Source: an uncultured Neomegalonema sp.
GTDB lineage: Bacteria > Pseudomonadota > Alphaproteobacteria > Rhodobacterales > Rhodobacteraceae
NCBI GenBank assembly: GCA_937911325.1
Contig: CALDSD010000092.1
Coordinates: 62,001-126,000 of the forward strand
DNA length: 64,000 nucleotides
Reading direction: 5' to 3'
The translations under genes were made by a program, and so were the position numbers. Below, one piece after another: positions 8,780-17,650 of this stretch; the stretch's first letter is position 1, and every line of letters begins with the position of its first letter. The notes under the pieces were generated by a model that saw only the letters and a program-made list of their open reading frames with translations, searched no databases and was not told where the DNA came from.

Positions 8780-9457
8780 CTAGAATGGGCAGGGGACTTC
8801 GAAGCGCACCGGATCGCCCGTGCTCGGGTGCCGAAAGGCGATGCTCTCCGCATGCAGTTGCAGCCGGTTCGCGGCGGCCCGCAACGACGGCGGCGCATAG
8901 AACTCGTCTCCCAGGATCGGGTGGCCGATCCAGGCCATATGCACCCTCAGCTGATGCGTTCGGCCGGTGATCGGACGCAGTAACACGCGGGTGCTCAACG
9001 GGTCATGGTCGAGCGCCTCCCACTCGGTGGCGGCCGCCTTGCCGTATTCGTGGTCGATCATCTGCCGCGGACGATTGGGCCAGTCCGAGCGCATCGCGCC
9101 TTCGACGCGGCCCGTCGGCTCAGGCAAGCGCCCCCCAACCCGCGCAATGTAGGTCTTTGAGACCAAGCGCTTTTCGAATTGAATGCCGAGGTTGCGCCGC
9201 GCCTCCGCCGTAAGGCCCATGACGAACAGGCCCGAGGTCGGGCGGTCGAGGCGATGCGCCGTCTGGGCCGTCGGAAACTTCGAGATCGCCCGCGCCTCAA
9301 GGCAGTCCGCCTGATCGGCGGGTTTGCCGGGAACGGACAACAATCCGCTCGGCTTGTTGAGCACGAGCAGCGCGTCGTCCTGGTGGACGATGTCGAGAAA
9401 CGGGTCCATCGGCGGGCGATAGACCAGCGTCGCCGGCGTGCCCGCCGCCGCAATCAC
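8780..9457 (-). CDS. RluA-family pseudouridine synthase
   Basis: A 225-residue RNA pseudouridine synthase that converts specific uridines in rRNA or tRNA. The catalytic Asp is in AHRLDRPTSG, and the substrate-binding RTHQLRVHM segment is near the C-terminus. It also has the LLVLNKPSGLLSVPG start typical of small RluA members and lacks an S4 domain. Homologues often begin with a YRPPM-like stretch, so GTG 9457 is preferred over the internal ATG that would remove it. It lies about 60 bp behind cobO and could be the last gene of that transcript. The target nucleotide cannot be predicted. Confidence 0.82.
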   Translation of the reverse strand: MIAAAGTPATLVYRPPMDPFLDIVHQDDALLVLNKPSGLLSVPGKPADQADCLEARAISKFPTAQTAHRLDRPTSGLFVMGLTAEARRNLGIQFEKRLVSKTYIARVGGRLPEPTGRVEGAMRSDWPNRPRQMIDHEYGKAAATEWEALDHDPLSTRVLLRPITGRTHQLRVHMAWIGHPILGDEFYAPPSLRAAANRLQLHAESIAFRHPSTGDPVRFEVPCPF

Positions 9458-9517
9458 CGCGACCCAGGCGGGGTCGGTGAAGGTGTGACCTTCAGGAGGG
9501 AAGCGCCGGCGAGAGAT

Positions 9518-10138
9518 CTAGAACTCCACCCCGATCTGCGCCTTGATGCCCGAGCGGAACGGGTGCTTGATCAGCTCCATCTCCGTCACGAGGTCGGCCG
9601 CCTCGATCAGCTCGTCCTTGGCGTTGCGGCCGGTCAGCACGACATGGGTCATCGGCGGTTTCTCGGCCTGCAGGAACGCCACGACCTCGGCGATGTCGAG
9701 ATAGTCGTAGCGCAGGGCGATGTTGATCTCGTCGAGGAGCACCATGCGGTTGGTCTCGTCGCGGATCAGCTCCTTCGACTTCTCCCACGCGGCCTGCGCC
9801 ATCTCGATGTCGCGCGACTTGTCCTGCGTCTCCCAGGTGAAGCCCTCGCCCATCGTGTGGAACTGACACCTGTCCGAGAACCGCGAGGTGATCAGGTCGC
9901 GCTCTCCCGTCGACATGCCGCCCTTGATGAATTGCACCACCGCACACGGCATCTCATGCGCGATGCAGCGAAAGATCATGCCGAAAGCGGCCGAGCTTTT
10001 CCCCTTGCCCTTGCCGGTATGGACGATGATCAGGCCCTTCTCATCGGTCGTGGAGGCCTTGATCTTGTCGCGCGCGGCTTTCTTCTTGGCCATCTTGGTG
10101 GCGTGTTTCTCGAGGTCTTCCTTGGTTTCGTCCGACAT
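9518..10138 (-). CDS. cobO: Cob(I)yrinic acid a,c-diamide adenosyltransferase CobO
   Basis: CobO attaches the adenosyl group of ATP to the cobalt of reduced corrinoids. The 206-residue protein has the family P-loop HTGKGKGKSSAAFG near residue 40, the VVQFIKGG strand, and MVLLDEINIALRYDYL, followed by HVVLTGRNA. Its charged, Lys-rich N-terminus is typical for BtuR/CobO. It lies 24 bp downstream of hemJ on the same strand. Its role follows cobalt insertion by CobN from the same block. Confidence 0.94.
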   Translation of the reverse strand: MSDETKEDLEKHATKMAKKKAARDKIKASTTDEKGLIIVHTGKGKGKSSAAFGMIFRCIAHEMPCAVVQFIKGGMSTGERDLITSRFSDRCQFHTMGEGFTWETQDKSRDIEMAQAAWEKSKELIRDETNRMVLLDEINIALRYDYLDIAEVVAFLQAEKPPMTHVVLTGRNAKDELIEAADLVTEMELIKHPFRSGIKAQIGVEF

Positions 10139-10162
10139 GGCTCGGCTCCTTCAGGGCGCAGA

Positions 10163-10588
10163 TCAGAATGGTTTGAGGATCGCGAGGATCACGATCAAGA
10201 GGAAGATGACGGTGGGGACTTCGTTGGCGATGCGAAAATAGCGGCCCGACTTGTCGTTCGTGCCCGCCGCCAGCGCGCGGTGCCAACGCATGCAGACGCC
10301 GTGAAAGGCCGACATCGCGACGACCAGCGTGATCTTCGCGTGCATCCAGCCGTCCGAGAACCAGCCGCCGTCGATCGCCAGATAGAGCCCGCTCACCCAG
10401 GTCACGATCATCGCCGGCAGCATGATCAGCCGCAGCAGCTTGAACTGCATGGTCGAAAAGGTTTCCGCCATCTCGGCGTTCGAGCCGGCGCGCTCGGCGT
10501 GGTAGACGAAGAGGCGCGGCAAATAGAACAGGCCCGCCATCCAGCTCGTCCAGGCGGCGATGTGCAGGACCAGGATCCAGTCGTACAT
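10163..10588 (-). CDS. hemJ: Protoporphyrinogen IX oxidase HemJ
   Basis: HemJ is the membrane enzyme that oxidises protoporphyrinogen IX to protoporphyrin IX in haem synthesis in most alphaproteobacteria. The 141-residue protein has about four membrane helices, the N-terminal His (His9) in VLHIAAWTSWMAGLFYLPR, and the conserved WMHAKITLVVAMSAFHGVC and NEVPTVIFLLIVILAILKPF segments. It sits 25 bp behind the aldo/keto reductase gene and 24 bp before cobO. This puts a haem-branch gene inside a transcript that otherwise serves the cobalamin branch of tetrapyrrole metabolism. Confidence 0.88.
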   Translation of the reverse strand: MYDWILVLHIAAWTSWMAGLFYLPRLFVYHAERAGSNAEMAETFSTMQFKLLRLIMLPAMIVTWVSGLYLAIDGGWFSDGWMHAKITLVVAMSAFHGVCMRWHRALAAGTNDKSGRYFRIANEVPTVIFLLIVILAILKPF

Positions 10589-10613
10589 TTCAGTCGGTCT
10601 CCGGCGGCAAGCG

Positions 10614-11657
10614 TCAGTAGGGTCTTGGAAAGCGTTTAAACACGTCGAGGATGTCCTGCTCGACGGTTTCGTTCAGGCGAAGATCCCCGGAGCCGAGCGC
10701 CGTCTTCAATTGTTCGGGCGTGGTCGCGCCAAAAATGACCGAGGTCATGAAGGGACGCGCCATCGCCCAGGCGATCGCCATCTGCGCGGGATCAAGGCCA
10801 TGCCGATCCGCCACGCTGACATAGGCCTCTGACGCATTCGACGCGGCTTCGGTCATACGGCCGAAGAGGCCAGGGGTGATCGCCGCGCGTGAACCGGACG
10901 GAACGGCGCCGTTGCGGTACTTGCCGGTCAAAAGTCCGGCGCCCAGCGGCGAGTAGGCGAGCAGGCCGAGCTGCTCATGCGCCGCGATCTCGGCGAGGTC
11001 GGTGTCAAAGATCCGGTTGAGCAGGCTGTATTCGTTCTGGATCGAGGCCATGCGCGGCAGGCCGGACGCCTCGGCTAGCTGGAGGAAGCGCATCGCCCCC
11101 CAGGCCGTCTCGTTGGAGAGCCCGACATGTCGGATGCGCCCCGCCTCGATCTCAGACTGAAGCGCGCTGAGAACCTCTTCGATCTCCGCCAACGCGCGCG
11201 TCGTGTCCTGGCCGGACGGATCGTAGCTCCAGTACTGTCGGAAATGATAGGAGCCTCGGTTTGGCCAATGGAGCTGGTAGAGATCGATATAGTCGGTCTG
11301 AAGACGCTGCAGACTGCCGTCGACCGCAGTCCGGATCGTCTCGGCCGAAATCGGCGCGCCGTCGCGGATCATCTTGTAGCCTTCGCCCACGATCTTGGTG
11401 GCGACGATCACGTCCGAGCGCCGTTTGCGCGATGCGATCCACTCGCCGATCACGCGTTCGGTGTCGCCGCGCGTTTCCGGGCGGTGTGGCGTGGTCGGGT
11501 ACATCTCGGCGGAATCCAGAAAGTTGACGCCATGATCAAGCGCCATGTCGATCTGCGCGCACCCTTCCTCGACCGTGTTCTGCGAGCCCCAAGTCATCGT
11601 GCCAAGGCAAAGGGCGCTGACCTGCAGATCGGTGCGTCCCAGTTTTCGGTATTCCAT
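10614..11657 (-). CDS. Aldo/keto reductase (Tas-like)
   Basis: A 347-residue NAD(P)H-dependent (alpha/beta)8-barrel oxidoreductase. The catalytic tetrad can be read as Asp and Tyr in FLDSAEMYP, Lys in VATKI and His in LYQLHWPNR. The C-terminal FGATTPEQLK stretch binds the cofactor phosphate. An RRKLGRTDL-type start (MEYRKLGRTDLQV) and a GGAG upstream support ATG 11657. It lies 43 bp after cobN and 25 bp before hemJ, so it is probably co-transcribed with B12 genes. No AKR step is established in the corrin pathway, so its substrate and its link to B12 are unknown. Confidence 0.85.
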   Translation of the reverse strand: MEYRKLGRTDLQVSALCLGTMTWGSQNTVEEGCAQIDMALDHGVNFLDSAEMYPTTPHRPETRGDTERVIGEWIASRKRRSDVIVATKIVGEGYKMIRDGAPISAETIRTAVDGSLQRLQTDYIDLYQLHWPNRGSYHFRQYWSYDPSGQDTTRALAEIEEVLSALQSEIEAGRIRHVGLSNETAWGAMRFLQLAEASGLPRMASIQNEYSLLNRIFDTDLAEIAAHEQLGLLAYSPLGAGLLTGKYRNGAVPSGSRAAITPGLFGRMTEAASNASEAYVSVADRHGLDPAQMAIAWAMARPFMTSVIFGATTPEQLKTALGSGDLRLNETVEQDILDVFKRFPRPY

Positions 11658-11700
11658 TCGCCAGCTCCTTGCCGATCGCTCCAGACCGCGTTTGTCGGAC

Positions 11701-14700
11701 CTAGGTCGACCGACGTTGCGCGACTTTCTCCAGCATTGCGCTGGCCGAGTTGGACCGGGGCTTCCACAATCCCCGCTCAATCGCCTCGTTCAGCCGTTCG
11801 GCGATCTCGACCAGCGCCGCTGGATTATGTTCTTCGATGAACGCGCGCGTTTCCTCGTCTTCCAGAAAGGCTTGATGCACGAGCTCAAAATGGTGGTCCC
11901 GCACCGCGCGCGTCGTTGCGGCGAAGGCGAACAGATAGTCGACCGTCGCCGCCATTTCGAAGGCGCCTTTGTATCCGTGTCGCTTGATCCCGTCGATCCA
12001 TTTCGGGTTCACGACGCGGGATCGCACGACGCGCCCGATCTCCTCGTCGAGCGTGCGGATGACGGGGCGCTCCGGGCGGGAATGGTCGTTGTGGTAAATC
12101 GTCGGAGCCTCGCCACGCAGGGTTTCGACCGCCGCGGCCATCCCGCCTTCGAATTGATAGTAGTCGTCGCTGTCGAGAAGATCATGTTCGCGGTTGTCCT
12201 GGTTCTGGACGACGGCCTCGACGCCGGACAAACGCTCCGCGAACAACCCGCGTTCGGATGCGCCCTCGGCGCCCTTGCCATATGCGTATCCGCCCCATTC
12301 CAGATAGGCGTTTGCGAGATCCGCCTTGTCGCGCCAGAGCCGCTCGTCGATCATCGCTTGCAGTCCTGCGCCATAGGCGCCTGGTTTCGATCCGAAGACC
12401 CTGTAGCCCGCGCGCTGGTCGGCGCCTGCGCCGCGATAGGCCGCCGCCGCGGGATTGTCGGCCTCTGGTTCGTCGAGCGCCATGACCGCTCGCGCCGCGC
12501 TGTCGAAGAGGTCGATCAGTGATGGGAAGGCGTCACGGAAGAAGCCCGACACCCTCAGAGTGACGTCGACCCTCGGTCGCGCCAGCACCGAGAGCGGCAG
12601 GACCTCGAAACCCGTCACCCGCCGCGACGCCGCGTCCCAGGTCGGACGCGCGCCCATCAGCGCCAGCGCCTGCGCGACGTCGTCTCCACCCGTGCGCATG
12701 CAGGACGTGCCCCATGCGGTCAACGCCATCGCCCGGGGCCAGTCGCCATGCTCCTGAAGATGTCGCTCGATCATCAGAGAGGCGGACTTCCATCCAAGCG
12801 TCCAGGCTGTCGGCGTCGGGACGGCGCGACTGTCGACCGAGAAGAAATTTCGACCTGTCGGGAGAACGTCGAGACGGCCGCGCGTCGGTGCGCCGGACGG
12901 TCCGGGCGGAACAAACCGTCCGGCCAGACCCGTAAGCAACCCGTCAAGTTCGCGCTCGCCGCAAGAGCGGACGGCTGGGCGGACGCGCGTTTCGATCTCC
13001 TCAAGGACGGCTGCGGCGGCTCGCCAGTCAGGCTCCGCGGATCGCTCGCCGGCAACCAATTGCGCGGCCAGCAGCTCCAATCGCTCAACGGTATCCCCGA
13101 CCGATCTCCAGGGCGCGTTCGAGAGATCCGCCAGCGCCTTTGGTTTATCGCCCTCCCAGGCCGAGGCCATGGCGCAGTCCAGCGGATCAAACCCCTCGCC
13201 TAGCAGATCCGCCGTCAACGCGCGGACCAAAGACGCGTCACGGGCCGCGCCGGCGCCGCGGGGGGCGCGTGTGAGGGCGACGATCAAGTCGGTTTCCAGA
13301 CGACCCGTGGGAGCTTCCCCGAAAACATGCAACCCGTCTCGGATCTGGCTCTCCTTCAATTCGCAAAGATACTCGTCAAGTTTCTGAAGCCTGCTGTCGG
13401 CGTCTTCGTCTGCGCCGAACCCCGCGTCCTGATCCAGACCGGTGGATTCCGTCAGCGACAGGATCTCCTTGCGCAGATGCTCAAGTCGGCGCGGATCGAC
13501 GCCCGCGGCTTCGTAGTACTCATCGACCAGCGCTTCGAGATCCTTCAATGGACCATAGGTCTCCGCTCGGGTCAGCGGCGGCGTGAGATGGTCGATGATC
13601 ACGGCCTGGGCGCGGCGCTTGGCCTGGGTGCCTTCGCCAGGGTCGTTGACGATGAATGGATAGAGATGCGGCGTCGGACCCAGCGCCGCCTCGGGCAAGC
13701 ATTCCTCGGACAGGGCCACCGCTTTGCCTGGAAGCCACTCGAGATTGCCGTGTTTGCCCATATGGACGATCGCGTCGACCTCGAATGACCCTCTCAACCA
13801 GAGATAGAACGCGAGATAGTTGTGCGGCGGGACGAGGTCGGGGCTGTGATAGGTGTGTTTGGGATCGATGTTGTAGCCGCGCGCCGGCTGAACGCCGACG
13901 ACCACGTGTCCAAACCGCAGTATAGAAAGTGCGAAGGCGCCGTCTTTCACGAAAGGATCGTCTTCCGGCGCTCCCCAGCGATCCTCGATGCGCTGGCGCA
14001 GATCCCAGGAGAGTTCAGTGTAGTGTCTGGCGTAGTCTGACAGACTAAGGCGTTCCCCGCCGTCGCGGCTTGCGCGGTCGGTCAGCCAGTTTGTCGGCCC
14101 AGCGAGGATCGACGCCATCAGCGCATCGCTGGTGGCAGGCGCGTCTTCCACCGAATAACCTGCGTCGCGCAGCGCGGCGAGCGTTCGCACCGTCGCCGCC
14201 GGCGTGTCCAATCCGACGCCATTGGCCAGCCGTCCGTCCTTGTTCGGATAATTCGCGTGGATCAGCGCGACCCGTCGGTCAGCCTCCGGCTTTCGCGCGA
14301 GGTGCGCCCAGTTCGCAGCCAGCTTCGCGACAAAGGCGATCCGATCGCCGCGCGCGCGATAGGCGGCGATCGGGCATTCCGTCGCCTCGTCGCGATAGGC
14401 CTCGCCCTTGAAACTGACGGCGCGGGTCAGCACGCGGCCGTCGACCTCCGGCAAGGCCACATTCATCGCGATGTCCCGCGGCGCAAGGCCCTGCGCGCCC
14501 GCTTCCCAGGCCTCCTCGGACCCTGAGGCGAAAACGACCTGAAACACTGGCGCGCCAAGGGCGTCCAGCGGCGTGACGGGGCGCGCGTCTCGCCAGTTCT
14601 CGGGATCCGGAGACGAGACCGCGAAACTGGTGCCGTTGAGCACGATGTCCGGCGGCGCCTCTTGAAACAGCTGGCTCAGCGTCGCGGCGGAGACCGGGTC

Positions 14701-15426
14701 TTTCAAGGAAGCGACAAAGATCGGCAGGGGGTTCAATCCTTCGCCCATCAGCGTGCGCACCAGGCGGTTGACCGGGTTCAAGCCGGCCCCTTGCACCAGC
14801 GCGCGATAGAACACCAGCGCCGCGATAGGGGCGCTGTCCGTCCAGTGCGCGCGCACAGCGTCCAGATCGGCGACGCCCTCGCCCGGCCAGTAGAGGCCGG
14901 CCCGCAGAAGCGGTTTCGCTGTGACCGGCTTTTCGGCTCGTCCCAGCAGATACTGACCGTAAAGCAATAGGTTCGCCGCGTTCGCCGGCCCGCCTTCGAC
15001 GCAGTAGGCCCAGAGCGCCTCCCAGGTTTCGCGATCGACCGAGGACGCGCGAAACAACGCCTCGTCGGGCTTGTCGTCGCCCGGCAGCGCCGCGAACAGA
15101 ACGCCGGCGTCGGCCAACCGCGCGGAGAACTGTTCAAGCCCGTATGGCCAATAGGCTTCGCCCCCGAGGATGCGAGCGATCACCAGCTTTGACCTCGTCG
15201 CCGTGGCCTCGAGATAGAGATCGACCGAAAAGGGATGTGCGAGCCACCCGATCTGCGCCAACCGCAAGGAGGGCGCCTCATCGCCCAGCCCGAGACGCGC
15301 CTCCGACAGCGCGGCGAGTTCGGTGTCCGCCGCCGATATGAAGATCACATCCGCCGGCGTCTGACCCGGATCGATCGGCTCGCTTCCATCCGAGATTTGC
15401 CCCGATTGGGCTTGCAGAAGATGCAT
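11701..15426 (-). CDS. cobN: Cobaltochelatase subunit CobN
   Basis: CobN is the large subunit of the ATP-dependent late cobaltochelatase, which inserts Co2+ into hydrogenobyrinic acid a,c-diamide together with CobS and CobT. The 1241-residue protein has the expected length and conserved blocks, for example VHMGKHGNLEWLPGKAVALS mid-protein and the C-terminal region with EWGGYAYGKG. ATG 15426 gives the usual MHLL start; the TTG 33 nt upstream is less likely. cobS and cobT are not in this window. A 217-nt hairpin-rich spacer separates it from cobW, while the next gene follows after 43 bp. Confidence 0.95.
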   Translation of the reverse strand: MHLLQAQSGQISDGSEPIDPGQTPADVIFISAADTELAALSEARLGLGDEAPSLRLAQIGWLAHPFSVDLYLEATATRSKLVIARILGGEAYWPYGLEQFSARLADAGVLFAALPGDDKPDEALFRASSVDRETWEALWAYCVEGGPANAANLLLYGQYLLGRAEKPVTAKPLLRAGLYWPGEGVADLDAVRAHWTDSAPIAALVFYRALVQGAGLNPVNRLVRTLMGEGLNPLPIFVASLKDPVSAATLSQLFQEAPPDIVLNGTSFAVSSPDPENWRDARPVTPLDALGAPVFQVVFASGSEEAWEAGAQGLAPRDIAMNVALPEVDGRVLTRAVSFKGEAYRDEATECPIAAYRARGDRIAFVAKLAANWAHLARKPEADRRVALIHANYPNKDGRLANGVGLDTPAATVRTLAALRDAGYSVEDAPATSDALMASILAGPTNWLTDRASRDGGERLSLSDYARHYTELSWDLRQRIEDRWGAPEDDPFVKDGAFALSILRFGHVVVGVQPARGYNIDPKHTYHSPDLVPPHNYLAFYLWLRGSFEVDAIVHMGKHGNLEWLPGKAVALSEECLPEAALGPTPHLYPFIVNDPGEGTQAKRRAQAVIIDHLTPPLTRAETYGPLKDLEALVDEYYEAAGVDPRRLEHLRKEILSLTESTGLDQDAGFGADEDADSRLQKLDEYLCELKESQIRDGLHVFGEAPTGRLETDLIVALTRAPRGAGAARDASLVRALTADLLGEGFDPLDCAMASAWEGDKPKALADLSNAPWRSVGDTVERLELLAAQLVAGERSAEPDWRAAAAVLEEIETRVRPAVRSCGERELDGLLTGLAGRFVPPGPSGAPTRGRLDVLPTGRNFFSVDSRAVPTPTAWTLGWKSASLMIERHLQEHGDWPRAMALTAWGTSCMRTGGDDVAQALALMGARPTWDAASRRVTGFEVLPLSVLARPRVDVTLRVSGFFRDAFPSLIDLFDSAARAVMALDEPEADNPAAAAYRGAGADQRAGYRVFGSKPGAYGAGLQAMIDERLWRDKADLANAYLEWGGYAYGKGAEGASERGLFAERLSGVEAVVQNQDNREHDLLDSDDYYQFEGGMAAAVETLRGEAPTIYHNDHSRPERPVIRTLDEEIGRVVRSRVVNPKWIDGIKRHGYKGAFEMAATVDYLFAFAATTRAVRDHHFELVHQAFLEDEETRAFIEEHNPAALVEIAERLNEAIERGLWKPRSNSASAMLEKVAQRRST

Positions 15427-15643
15427 CTGTCGCCGCCGTCTTCGCGCTTGTCGGGTCAAGGGCGCGGCCGCGCCGGCCGCGCTTGCGAAGCCCTTGACGC
15501 GCCAGGCGCGCGTTAAAGTAGTGCTTGGCCGTCTGAGGCGCAGAGCGTCTTAGACGGCCATCCCAGTCCAAGTCCGGTTTGTGCGCGACACAGGTCGCGG
15601 ACAAACCAAAGGCGAGCCGGGCGGACCGCCCGGCGCCGCTAGA
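15427..15643 (-). promoter_or_regulatory. Hairpin-rich intercistronic region between cobW and cobN
   Basis: There is no gene here, but four strong inverted repeats are packed into 217 nt. 15616-15634 has a 9-bp perfect arm pair GCCGGGCGG/CCGCCCGGC. 15576-15607 has 7 bp, a mismatch, then 6 bp with a 4-nt loop. 15527-15559 has 8 perfect bp. 15456-15497 has 8 perfect bp enclosing an inner GC stem. The last lies 30 nt before the cobN start codon on the transcript. None is followed by a T-run, so simple termination is not the obvious reading. mRNA processing or stabilisation, attenuation or a structured regulator are possible. Confidence 0.55.
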
Positions 15644-16786
15644 TCACGCGTCGAGCGCAGCCAGGATCGCGTCGCGGTCCATGCCCGTTTGGCCGATCAC
15701 GACAAGCCGGGTCGCGCGCGCTTCGCCAGCCCCGATCGGTCGATCGAAATAGGTGTCCACGCGCGGGCCGACGGCCTGTAAAACCAACCGCATCGGCTTG
15801 CCGGCGACGGCCGCGAACCCCTTCAGGCGCAGCACACCGTGATCGCGGATCGTCGCAGCGACGCGTTCGGAAAAGGCTGCGGGATCCGTTATCTCCGGCA
15901 GCTCGACGATGAAGCTCTCGAATGCGTCATGCCCGTGGTCATGTCCGTGCCCGTGCCCGTGCCCGTGTTCATGATCGTGATCATGAACATGAACATGCTC
16001 ATGGCTGTGCGCATGATGCGCGTGTTCGTCTGCGTGATGGTGATGGGCGTCGTCGTGGTGATGGTGATGGACTTCGCCGCGCGCCTCGAGATCGTCTTCG
16101 GCGCCGACGCCAAGACCCAGCAGCGCCGCCGGATCAACAGCGCCCATACTCGACTTGATCACCCTCACGCCGTCGCGACTTTCGCTTCGTAGGCGATCCG
16201 TGAGCGAGTCCGACGCCGCGCCGCCCAACAGGTCGCTCTTGTTCAACACGATCAGATCAGCGCAGGCAAGTTGATCCTCAAACAGTTCCGAAAGCGGCGT
16301 TTCATGATCAAGGCTGTCATCCGCTTCGCGCTGGCGGTCGACCGCCGCCTCATCCGCAGCGAAGCGGCCTTCTGCGACCGCTTTGCCGTCGACCACCGTC
16401 ACCACGCCGTCGACGGTGACGCGCGTGCGGATCTCCGGCCAGTTGAAGGCCCGAACCAGCGGCTGGGGAAGGGCGAGGCCGGAGGTCTCGATCACGATGT
16501 GATCCGGCGCCTCGTCGCGGTCGATCAACATCTTGATCGTCGGAATGAAGTCGTCCGCCACCGTGCAGCAGATACAACCGTTAGAGAGTTCAACCACGTC
16601 TTCGTCGCGGCAGGCCTCTTCGCCACACCCTTTCAGCACTTCGCCATCGACGCCGAGATCGCCAAACTCGTTGATCACGAGTGCGATCCTCTTGCCGTTC
16701 GCGTTCGCCAGCAGATGCCGGATCAGAGTTGTCTTTCCTGCCCCGAGGAAGCCGGTCACCACGGTGGCGGGGATGCGCGCAGACAT
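15644..16786 (-). CDS. cobW: CobW, G3E-family GTPase with His-rich loop
   Basis: CobW is a G3E GTPase thought to deliver cobalt to the CobNST chelatase. The 380-residue protein has the P-loop TGFLGAGKT near residue 11, the metal-binding GCICC motif, ETSGLA and the NKSDL guanine-specificity motif. A CobW C-terminal domain ends the protein. Between the GTPase and C-terminal domains lies a ~50-residue stretch built almost entirely of His, Asp, Glu and Ala/Gly, suited to binding several metal ions. It starts 14 bp downstream of bluB and precedes cobN across the structured spacer. Confidence 0.93.
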   Translation of the reverse strand: MSARIPATVVTGFLGAGKTTLIRHLLANANGKRIALVINEFGDLGVDGEVLKGCGEEACRDEDVVELSNGCICCTVADDFIPTIKMLIDRDEAPDHIVIETSGLALPQPLVRAFNWPEIRTRVTVDGVVTVVDGKAVAEGRFAADEAAVDRQREADDSLDHETPLSELFEDQLACADLIVLNKSDLLGGAASDSLTDRLRSESRDGVRVIKSSMGAVDPAALLGLGVGAEDDLEARGEVHHHHHDDAHHHHADEHAHHAHSHEHVHVHDHDHEHGHGHGHGHDHGHDAFESFIVELPEITDPAAFSERVAATIRDHGVLRLKGFAAVAGKPMRLVLQAVGPRVDTYFDRPIGAGEARATRLVVIGQTGMDRDAILAALDA

Positions 16787-16800
16787 ATCGTGTATCCTTT

Positions 16801-17430
16801 TCAGACGCGGGAGACCCGCTTCGCAACCTTCTCGCGCTCGGCCCAGCCGGCGCGCTCCAATTCGCAGTCGAGATGTTCTTCCTCAGGCCAGCCAAGGCAG
16901 AGATATGCGATCAGAACCCAGTCCTTCCGAGCGCTTGCCGCAGCGCGCACAACCTCGGGTTCCAGGATCGAGACCCACCCCATGCCCACTCCGCGGGCTC
17001 GTGCCGCCAGCCACAGCTGCATCACTGCGCAAACGACCGAGTAGCGCCGCATCTCGGGCATGACGCTTTGCCCCAGCCCTCGGGACTTCTGGTCAGCCTC
17101 GTCGCAAAAGACAGCGAGATGCGTTGGCGCCTCGCGCAAACCTTCCAGCTTGAGCCGCGCATAGAGATCGGCGTCCGCAGGGTCTTGAGCCTCAAGCGCC
17201 GCCGTATTGCAGCGCTCAAAACTCTCGACGACCCGACTGCGTCGCTCCGCATCGACAATCTCGACGAAGCGCCAGGGTTCGGACAACCCGACAGACGGCG
17301 CCGACCCGGTCGCTTCCAACAACTCGCTCAACAAGCCGTCGGGCAACGATCTGGTCTGAAAGCGGCGCACGTCGCGTCGCCAGTGGAAGAGTTCATCCAG
17401 TTCCTGCTGAAACGTCGCCGAAAACTCCAT
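16801..17430 (-). CDS. bluB: 5,6-Dimethylbenzimidazole synthase BluB
   Basis: BluB is a flavin-destroying, oxygen-dependent enzyme that turns FMNH2 into 5,6-dimethylbenzimidazole, the lower ligand of B12. The 209-residue nitroreductase-fold protein begins with the HWRRDVRRF motif and has GSAPSVGLSEPWRF and ARARGVGMGWVSIL, all BluB hallmarks. It is the first clear gene downstream of the cobalamin riboswitch. The requirement for O2 implies aerobic or microaerobic B12 synthesis, in contrast to the early-cobalt type CbiX/CbiG/CbiD enzymes nearby. Confidence 0.93.
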   Translation of the reverse strand: MEFSATFQQELDELFHWRRDVRRFQTRSLPDGLLSELLEATGSAPSVGLSEPWRFVEIVDAERRSRVVESFERCNTAALEAQDPADADLYARLKLEGLREAPTHLAVFCDEADQKSRGLGQSVMPEMRRYSVVCAVMQLWLAARARGVGMGWVSILEPEVVRAAASARKDWVLIAYLCLGWPEEEHLDCELERAGWAEREKVAKRVSRV

Positions 17431-17499
17431 TCAGCGCTCTCGGTCCGTCGTCGCGCGCGGCACAGGTCTGCTCAGATCGATAAACTGCATCGTGATCAT
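17431..17499 (-). CDS. Possible 22-residue ORF between B12 riboswitch and bluB
   Basis: ATG at 17499, preceded by a GAGGGGA about 4-10 nt upstream, opens a 22-codon frame whose TGA directly abuts the bluB ATG. The good ribosome-binding site and exact abutment suggest translational coupling or a leader peptide. The peptide (MITMQFIDLSRPVPR...) matches nothing I recognise, and a frame this short can arise by chance. Confidence 0.3.
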   Translation of the reverse strand: MITMQFIDLSRPVPRATTDRER

Positions 17500-17650
17500 C
17501 GCGTCCCCTCAACCCAAGCGTTCAACTCGTTGCGCGGGAAGCGATCGTGTTCGCCGCCCGACCGCCCGGAAACGAGCGGCGGACGTCGCGACACGGGGCG
17601 CCCCGCCCAGTTCACGTCTCAGCCAGGGCCGGTTTCGGCGCTCCAGCAGC

